Origin: Streptomyces sp. SAI-127
Lineage (GTDB): Bacteria; Actinomycetota; Actinomycetes; Streptomycetales; Streptomycetaceae
NCBI RefSeq assembly: GCF_029894425.1
Contig: NZ_JARXYJ010000001.1
Location: 6,592,501 to 6,656,500 of the forward strand
Direction of reading: 5' to 3'
Length of the DNA: 64,000 bases
Every line of letters begins with the position of its first letter. The first letter of the stretch is position 1. This document shows, piece after piece, positions 59,639 through 64,000 of the stretch. Position numbers and translations under genes: made by a program. The notes below the pieces were generated by a model, which was given only the letters and a program-made list of their open reading frames with translations, was not told the origin of the DNA and made no database searches.

Positions 59639-60334
59639 TCACCCCTGGCGGGCGCCCGCGCTCGGACGAGAGCGCCGGTACAGCACCGCGCCGGCGCTCA
59701 GGAGGGCCAGGCTCGCCACGCTCGGCACCCAGAGGTCGTCCGCTCCGGTCTCCGCGAGCGCGGCCACCGCTTCCTGCTGTACGACGGCGGGGGACCCGTC
59801 CGGCGCCTGGTGCCCCTTGGCCCGGTGCGACGGCTGGTGAGGGACCCGCGGCGTGGACGGTACGGACCGGTCCTCGGTCTCGTTGGGACGGTCGACCGGG
59901 CCGTTGACCGACTCGTTGCCGAAGGCGGGATTGCCGATACCCACCAGGTTCGCGCTGTTGCCGGTGAGGTTCACGGGCAGATCAACCGGAAGCTGGACGT
60001 TGTTGCCGGAGACGACACCCGGCGAGTCGTGGGCGCTGCCCTCGGCCGCGGCCCCGCCCGGAGCCGCGGACTTCTTGTCGCCCCCGTGTTCGCCGTCCTC
60101 GTTGGCGCAGCGGTTGCCCATGGCGGGGTTGAGGAGCCCGACCACGTTCAGGGTGTTGCCGCACACGTTCACCGGGACGTGCACGGGCAACTGGACGTTG
60201 TTGCCGGAGAGCACCCCGGGCGAGCCCTCTGCGGAGCTGTCAGCGGTGGAGTCGGCCTGCACTGGCCCCGCGACTGCCATCGCACCAGAGGCGACGGCGA
60301 CGGCGATCACACTGTTTCGGATAGCCCGTTTCAT
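59639..60334 (-). CDS. Long chaplin with sortase sorting signal
   Basis: A 231-residue cell-wall-anchored chaplin (ChpA/B/C class), a surface amyloid that makes aerial hyphae hydrophobic. Sec signal about 1-27. Chaplin domain 1 (about 39-79) has both cysteines (58, 76); domain 2 (about 105-144) has Thr124 and Ser142 at those places. A Pro/Ser/His-rich wall spacer leads to LAETG (193-197), a hydrophobic helix and RRSR tail, the signal for Streptomyces class E sortases. ATG 60334 has AGGGA ahead. Neighbouring small secreted genes suggest a developmental surface cluster. Confidence 0.95.
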   Translation of the reverse strand: MKRAIRNSVIAVAVASGAMAVAGPVQADSTADSSAEGSPGVLSGNNVQLPVHVPVNVCGNTLNVVGLLNPAMGNRCANEDGEHGGDKKSAAPGGAAAEGSAHDSPGVVSGNNVQLPVDLPVNLTGNSANLVGIGNPAFGNESVNGPVDRPNETEDRSVPSTPRVPHQPSHRAKGHQAPDGSPAVVQQEAVAALAETGADDLWVPSVASLALLSAGAVLYRRSRPSAGARQG

Positions 60335-60490
60335 GGGTCCCTGCCCTTCAGACATGTCGCGGGCACTCACCCGCACTCGGTGAAACATGCGTGAAACCAC
60401 GGAAGTAATGGTTTTTCAGTCTTTTGCCCGGAACGGGGTTGTGTGCGTACACCAGTTGGGGCCCGTTCGCACGGCAGTGCCGCTTCACGG

Positions 60491-60536
60491 AAAAACCCTC
60501 GCCCCGCACCGAGAGCGTCTCGGCGCAGGGGAGGGT
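60491..60536 (-). terminator. Intrinsic terminator with T-run after the small secreted gene
   Basis: An imperfect stem (ACCCTC/GAGGGT outside, CCGAGA/TCTCGG inside, GCG loop) is followed on the minus strand by TTTTT, about 30 bases past the stop at 60566. Confidence 0.8.
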
Positions 60537-60565
60537 CAAGGCCGCCTGCAGGGCGGTGGAGTCCG

Positions 60566-60841
60566 TCAGAACGCCTGGTTGTCGCAACCCATGTCCGAAC
60601 CGAGGTGGTTCTGCTGCGCACCGGGGTTGCCCTCGCCGTTCAGCAGGTTGCCCGCCAGGCCGGTCAGGGCGCCGACGCTGCCGAGCACCTCGATGTTCAT
60701 GTCGTGCGAGCGGCATTCGATGCCCTGCGCGATGTCGAAGTCATTGCCCGGCTCACCGTGTGCCACGGCGGCGCCGGCGCCGAAGGAGCCGACACTGCCG
60801 AGGATGGCGCCCACGAGGACTGCCTTGTGGAACGTGCGCAT
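60566..60841 (-). CDS. Two-cysteine small secreted protein, member A
   Basis: A 91-residue secreted protein: Sec signal to about residue 28, then 63 mature residues. Shares with the genes at 62756 and 63210 the pattern C-x-S-H-D, LG-x-VG, then LNGEGNPGAQ and MGC-D/N-N, with the two cysteines (43, 86) exactly 43 apart. GGAG six bases before ATG 60841. The Gly/Asn-rich hydrophobic body recalls chaplins but is not a chaplin domain. Function unknown; a surface or spore-coat role is likely from context. Confidence 0.85.
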   Translation of the reverse strand: MRTFHKAVLVGAILGSVGSFGAGAAVAHGEPGNDFDIAQGIECRSHDMNIEVLGSVGALTGLAGNLLNGEGNPGAQQNHLGSDMGCDNQAF

Positions 60842-60916
60842 GGGGTACTCCATTTCGAGCGGATGGGGTCTGCAAGAGATCGAGCTGGGAGGGGGTGGAC
60901 GAGGCTCGGGCGACCG

Positions 60917-61621
60917 TCAGCCGAGTCGGGGAAGCCCCAGTTGGCCGACGGGAGGCGCCGCGAGCTGTCCGAGGCCGACCGGAGCCAGCTGCGGCGCGCC
61001 CGCCGACGCGAGCTGCGGGTTGATGAGCGGGTTCACCTGCGGGTTGACCTGCGGGTTCACCTGAGGGGTGACAGTCGGCGGCGGCTCTGGCGCGAAGGTC
61101 TGCGGGACGGCCAACTGGGGGGCGACCTGCGGCATGACCTGCGGCACGACCTGGGGCTGTACGGGTGTGGCCGGTGCGGGCTGCGCGGGTGCCGCCTGCT
61201 GCGCGTACGGCGAGGCGGAGGCCTGTGCCGATCCCTGCGACGAGGCGGCGGCGTAGCTGGCGTGCTGCGGCGCCTGCTGGTAGACGGGCGCCGGAGCGGG
61301 CTGCGGTGCCTGCTGGTAGACCGGTGCCGGTGCCGGTGCCGGTGCCGGTGCGGGTGCGGGTGCGGGTGCGGGCGCGGCCTGCGGTGCCGGCTGGTACGCC
61401 GGCGCCGGGGCAGCTTGCGGTGCCTGCTGGTAGGCGGGTGCGGGCGCGGCCTGAGGTGCCGACTGGTAGGCGGGCGCCGGGGCGGCCTGCGGAGCCGGGT
61501 TGTCGGGAGCCGGCGCCGGCGGGGGAGTGATGGGAGAGTCGGCATGGCTGATGCCGGTGCCCATGGCGGACAGACCGCTGGCCGCTGCTACTAGGAGCAC
61601 GGCCTTGTGAAGCTTGCGCAT
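60917..61621 (-). CDS. Pro/Ala/Gln-repeat secreted protein with QVNP repeats
   Basis: A 234-residue low-complexity secreted protein. Sec signal MRKLHKAVLLVAAASGLSAM ending near SHA. The mature part has about seven units of QAAPAPAYQ, a pure (PA)n stretch, then QVNPQVNPQVNPLINPQL. It has no cysteine in the mature part. The N-terminus, leader (GAAGGGCCGAGA before ATG) and the Q-x-NP motif match the divergent gene at 62088. Probably a wall-spanning or surface polymer protein. Repeat number is liable to change and to misassembly. Confidence 0.82.
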   Translation of the reverse strand: MRKLHKAVLLVAAASGLSAMGTGISHADSPITPPPAPAPDNPAPQAAPAPAYQSAPQAAPAPAYQQAPQAAPAPAYQPAPQAAPAPAPAPAPAPAPAPAPVYQQAPQPAPAPVYQQAPQHASYAAASSQGSAQASASPYAQQAAPAQPAPATPVQPQVVPQVMPQVAPQLAVPQTFAPEPPPTVTPQVNPQVNPQVNPLINPQLASAGAPQLAPVGLGQLAAPPVGQLGLPRLG

Positions 61622-62087
61622 GAAACTCTCGGCCCTTCATACCTGAAATAGGGAAGTCCATTGCATTGAGTGCGGTCACGCGTGCAGCCGGTGCGCTGCT
61701 CCCAACTGCACGGTCAGCAACGGTGATCCCGAGTGGCACGCGGACTTCGCATCAAAGCCGGCAGCGACTCGACTCACCCATTTCAGGTCCACGACCGCTG
61801 CCCTCTCCCGGTTGGAACGAGGACGCCTGGCCGGGGTCACGGAATCCCGCGGCCCGTCACCCGTTTGCCGCGTGGGGGGCGCGTGTCGCCGCCCGTACGC
61901 CGTATGCGGCAAATGGGTGACCACGCCCCGGCGCCCGTATCTGCGTCTCTTCTCGTGTCGTTCCCCACGGGGCAAGGACGTTGGTCCATCGCAGCCACTC
62001 AGGGCAGTGCGAACAGCTGCAACTGCGCTGCCGTATCAGCGTTTCCCCAGATTTTCGTGCACAGGTCAATGAAGGGCCGAGAATTCC
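61622..62087. promoter_or_regulatory. Divergent promoter region with long dyad
   Basis: This 466-base gap separates two divergent paralogue-like genes. GTCACCCGTTTGCCGC (61856-61871) pairs with GCGGCAAATGGGTGAC (61906-61921), one mismatch, 34 bases between. It lies near the centre of the gap and may be a shared operator. Both ends carry matching leaders (TGAAGGGCCGAGA before each ATG). No gene seen. Confidence 0.5.
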
Positions 62088-62600
62088 ATGCGCAAGCTCC
62101 AGCAAATCGCGTTCGTCGTCGCAGCGGCCGGCGGACTGGCCGCCGTCGGGGCAGGATCGAGCTCAGCAGTCACTCCCTCCTTGAACGGGGCTGTGCCGCC
62201 TCCCGTTTCGCAGCCGGACGCCCAGGCCACCACGGCCACGTCCGCTCAGGCGACCACGCAGAGCTATGGCTCGCCGACCGTTCAGCAGCCGGCCCCGGCC
62301 CCGGCCGCGCAGCGCGGCACCCAGGTTGCACCGCAGCTCAACCCTCAGCTCAACCCGCAGATCAACCCTCAACTCTCCTCCCCGGCCCCGCAGACGGCGC
62401 AGACGGCGCGGCCAGTGCAGGGTGTCGCGCCGGCTCAGAACAACCTGTTCCGGCCGGCCCAGGAGTGCAGCCCGCAGTCCCTGCTCGACGCGAACGTCCC
62501 GGTCGCGGTGCTCGCCGCCTCCCAGACCCGGGGCATCGAATGCACCCAGGCCAACAGCCAGTCGAATGCCCTCTCCAGCGCCCTCGCCAACGCGCGCTAG
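62088..62600 (+). CDS. Rodlin-like secreted Gln/Pro-rich protein
   Basis: A 170-residue secreted protein. Sec signal MRKLQQIAFVVAAAGGLAAV to about residue 27. Mature part: Thr/Gln/Ala-rich, then QLNPQLNPQINPQL, then a C-terminal module NNLFRPAQECSPQSLLDANV and VAVLAASQTRGIECTQANSQSNALSSAL with two cysteines. That module recalls the C-terminal part of rodlins (a Cys, a V-x-VL-x-x-Q run, then QC-T-x-NS); the resemblance is by eye. Shares leader and repeat motif with the divergent gene at 61621. Likely a surface fibre or accessory component. Confidence 0.8.
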   Translation: MRKLQQIAFVVAAAGGLAAVGAGSSSAVTPSLNGAVPPPVSQPDAQATTATSAQATTQSYGSPTVQQPAPAPAAQRGTQVAPQLNPQLNPQINPQLSSPAPQTAQTARPVQGVAPAQNNLFRPAQECSPQSLLDANVPVAVLAASQTRGIECTQANSQSNALSSALANAR

Positions 62601-62711
62601 CTCTTCGCACGCGATACGACTTTCGGGTGCTTTCGCTCCGAGGACACGAAATCGGCGCGCCTCTGACCGTTTTGGGATACTTCGCACTAATCTCCTGTAA
62701 CTGTAAGGAGT

Positions 62712-62728
62712 CGATCTGGCACAGATCG
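62712..62728. promoter_or_regulatory. CGATC...GATCG leader dyad
   Basis: CGATCTGGCACAGATCG, a perfect 7-bp dyad, lies 28 bases before member B. Related words precede member C (CGATCAACACGGATCG, about 63166-63181) and member A (CGATCTCTTGCAGA on the minus strand, about 60885). Confidence 0.5.
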
Positions 62729-62755
62729 CACCCATTCACTCTCACCGGAGATGAC

Positions 62756-63040
62756 ATGCGCAAGCTTCGCAACGTTGCCGTCCTGGTCGTTGCCCTCGGC
62801 AGCATCGGCCTCGTGGGTGGCACCGCCCACGCCGACGGTCATGGAGGGAAGGACGGCGGGGACAAGTTCAAGATCTCGCAGAGCTCCAGCTGCCGCTCGC
62901 ACGACCTGAACCTTGACGTCCTCGGCGAGGTCGGCATCCTCAACGGCCTGCTGGGCAACGGCCTCAACGGCGAGGGCAACCCGGGTGCTCAGGCCACCGA
63001 CATCGGCTCCACGATGGGCTGCAACAACAGCGCCTTCTGA
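62756..63040 (+). CDS. Two-cysteine small secreted protein, member B
   Basis: A 94-residue secreted protein: Sec signal MRKLRNVAVLVVALGSIGLV ending at HA-D (about 27), a Gly/Lys/Asp-rich spacer, then the family core with Cys46 and Cys89. Core words: CRSHDLNLDVLGEVG, NGLLGNGLNGEGNPGAQ, STMGCNNSAF. CACCGGAGATGAC before ATG 62756 is identical to the sequence before member C, a sign of tandem duplication. A perfect hairpin terminates it. Function unknown. Confidence 0.87.
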   Translation: MRKLRNVAVLVVALGSIGLVGGTAHADGHGGKDGGDKFKISQSSSCRSHDLNLDVLGEVGILNGLLGNGLNGEGNPGAQATDIGSTMGCNNSAF

Positions 63041-63070
63041 GGCACTTCCCGGCGCTCAGGCGCCGAACAC

Positions 63071-63107
63071 CGCGAATGGTCCCGGCGCAGGGCCGGGACC
63101 ATTCGCG
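63071..63107 (+). terminator. Terminator after member B
   Basis: A perfect 16-bp stem CGCGAATGGTCCCGGC with a 5-base loop, 30 bases after the stop. Confidence 0.88.
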
Positions 63108-63209
63108 TGCCGCCAGGCATGCCAGGCGGCGAAGGTTCCCTTCGACCTTCATGACCGCACTGATGTCGATCAACACGGATCGCGTCCACCTCACTTCACC
63201 GGAGATGAC

Positions 63210-63500
63210 ATGCGCAAGCTCCGCACGGCTGCCGTCCTCCTCGCCGCATTCGGGAGCATCGGCCTCCTGGGTGCCGGCACCGCCCACGCCGACCAGGGTG
63301 GGCGCAAGGGCGGTGGCGACGCTTTCGATATCATGCAGACCAGCAAGTGCACGTCGCACGACACCAACGTCGACATCCTCGGCGAGGTCGGCATCGGCAA
63401 CGGCCTCGGCGGCAACCTCCTGAACGGCGAGGGCAACCCGGGCGCCCAGCAGACGTCCCTGGGCTCGAGCATGGGCTGCGACAACACGGTCGGCAAGTAA
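63210..63500 (+). CDS. Two-cysteine small secreted protein, member C
   Basis: A 96-residue secreted protein, tandem neighbour of member B. Sec signal MRKLRTAAVLLAAFGSIGLL to AHAD (about 28), Gly/Arg/Lys spacer, then CTSHDTNVDILGEVG, NGLGGNLLNGEGNPGAQQ and SSMGCDNTVGK, with cysteines 47 and 90 again 43 apart. Same GGAGATGAC before ATG. Each gene of the tandem has its own terminator, so they are separate transcripts. Function unknown. Confidence 0.87.
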   Translation: MRKLRTAAVLLAAFGSIGLLGAGTAHADQGGRKGGGDAFDIMQTSKCTSHDTNVDILGEVGIGNGLGGNLLNGEGNPGAQQTSLGSSMGCDNTVGK

Positions 63501-63512
63501 GACACAGTCTTT

Positions 63513-63550
63513 CCCCGGTGCCCCCGAATCGCTGACGGGGCACCGGGGAT
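63513..63550 (+). terminator. Terminator after member C
   Basis: A 13-bp stem TCCCCGGTGCCCC/GGGGCACCGGGGA with a 12-base loop, followed by TTTTCGTT. Confidence 0.88.
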
Positions 63551-63599
63551 TTTCGTTGCGTCGGCAGCACTTTCCCAAAGACCACTTCCCCAAAAACCG

Positions 63600-63635
63600 A
63601 AATGCCGGGCCGGGAATCATCCCGGCCCGGCATTT
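63600..63635 (-). terminator. Terminator of the last minus-strand gene
   Basis: A perfect 15-bp stem AAATGCCGGGCCGGG with a 6-base loop, 12 bases beyond the stop at 63647. Being symmetric, it may act on both strands. Confidence 0.85.
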
Positions 63636-63646
63636 CGCCGTCATGC

Positions 63647-63985
63647 TCAGAACTCGATGTGCGGCTTCTTGAACTGCTTGGGCAGAGGGGCGGTGTTGGA
63701 GCACTCCACGACCGGTCCGACGCTCGTGGACCCGCCGTCGAGCATCTTGTCCTGCCAGTCCACCACGTTCGGCCGGTCTGCTGTCGAGCAGGCCTGCTTC
63801 TGCTCGACGATATGCGCGTCATCCTTGTCGATCTGCGTCTCACTCTTGCGAATGCAGACGGTGTCACCCTGCGCGGTGATCGCGCAGTTGCCGTCGTCCG
63901 CGTAGGCGTATGGGGCGCCGAGGCAGATCGCGGCGAGACCTGTGATGAGCCCCGAGACGGCGGCGATCTTCTGCGCAGTGAACAT
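63647..63985 (-). CDS. Small secreted protein of unknown function
   Basis: A 112-residue secreted protein: Sec signal MFTAQKIAAVSGLITGLAAI to about residue 29 (AYADD). The mature part has four cysteines (CAIT, VCIRK, ACST, ECSN) that could form two disulfides, and ends KQFKKPHIEF. No family recognised. Upstream regulatory DNA lies beyond the window apart from 15 bases. It closes the surface-protein cluster, convergent with member C. Confidence 0.8.
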   Translation of the reverse strand: MFTAQKIAAVSGLITGLAAICLGAPYAYADDGNCAITAQGDTVCIRKSETQIDKDDAHIVEQKQACSTADRPNVVDWQDKMLDGGSTSVGPVVECSNTAPLPKQFKKPHIEF

Positions 63986-64000
63986 GTGCGGTATTCCTTT

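Overview
The window is about 64 kb of very GC-rich DNA (roughly 70% by eye) with strong third-position G/C bias, GTG/TTG starts, long open shadow frames, and chaplins, Tat signals and LAETG sorting signals. This points to a Streptomyces chromosome. Gene content (S37 peptidase, RecD2 helicase, citrate synthase citA, copper ATPase/chaperone, inositol genes, chaplin) is core-like chromosomal material interrupted by a few accessory-looking inserts. I saw no tRNA, rRNA, CRISPR array, prophage or intact transposase. All family assignments come from reading the translated sequences; no database search was possible.

Layout. 1-8.3 kb: the 3' part of a fused heterodimer-like ABC exporter, a small secreted protein, a secreted S37 prolyl aminopeptidase, a lipoprotein and a secreted GH3 beta-N-acetylhexosaminidase. 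8.6-19.9 kb: a mosaic of single genes, including an unusual second-type EPSP synthase, GNATs, LysR and MocR regulators, an MFS exporter, a MarR-GNAT fusion, DHFR-like, DUF4253 and DinB proteins. 20-24.4 kb: a LacI regulator divergent from a tightly coupled three-gene catabolic operon (Gfo/Idh dehydrogenase, DUF993 aldolase-like protein, sugar isomerase). 24.5-32 kb: a DUF1963 protein, then a ribose operon rbsR-A-(C-B fusion)-K-D read leftwards, whose ribokinase frame appears broken at a G-run, and a divergent cupin gene. 32.5-36.4 kb: recD2 and citA, followed by strong terminators and a gene-free structured region. 36.9-43.7 kb: copper export (copA, copZ, with a CsoR-type operator), a TetR regulator divergent from an MMPL exporter with twin operators, and a zinc alcohol dehydrogenase. 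43.7-47.1 kb: small regulators, a GNAT and a striking minisatellite region next to an AraC gene. 47.2-54.3 kb: an inositol catabolic cluster (IolE-like protein, iolC, aldolase-like gene, iolB, iolD, mmsA). 54.4-57.9 kb: an alpha/beta-hydrolase fused to an ABC ATPase, with its permease. 58.1-64 kb: a vWA lipoprotein and a surface-protein cluster: a cell-wall-anchored long chaplin, two Pro/Gln-rich proteins and three members of an unnamed two-cysteine secreted family.

How parts may work together. The operon at 21.3 kb and the inositol cluster at 48 kb share two control elements in the same order (a 10-mer TTGTCCAGAC and a 12-mer AGCGCTTGCTGT), suggesting one regulon, possibly under the LacI protein at 20 kb. 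The rbs operon has its own pair of operators. The 59.6-64 kb cluster looks like a set of aerial-hypha or spore surface proteins; paralogues carry matching 5' leaders, suggesting co-regulation and recent duplication. The strongest candidates for something undescribed are this small secreted family, the hydrolase-ABC fusion system and the three-gene catabolic operon.
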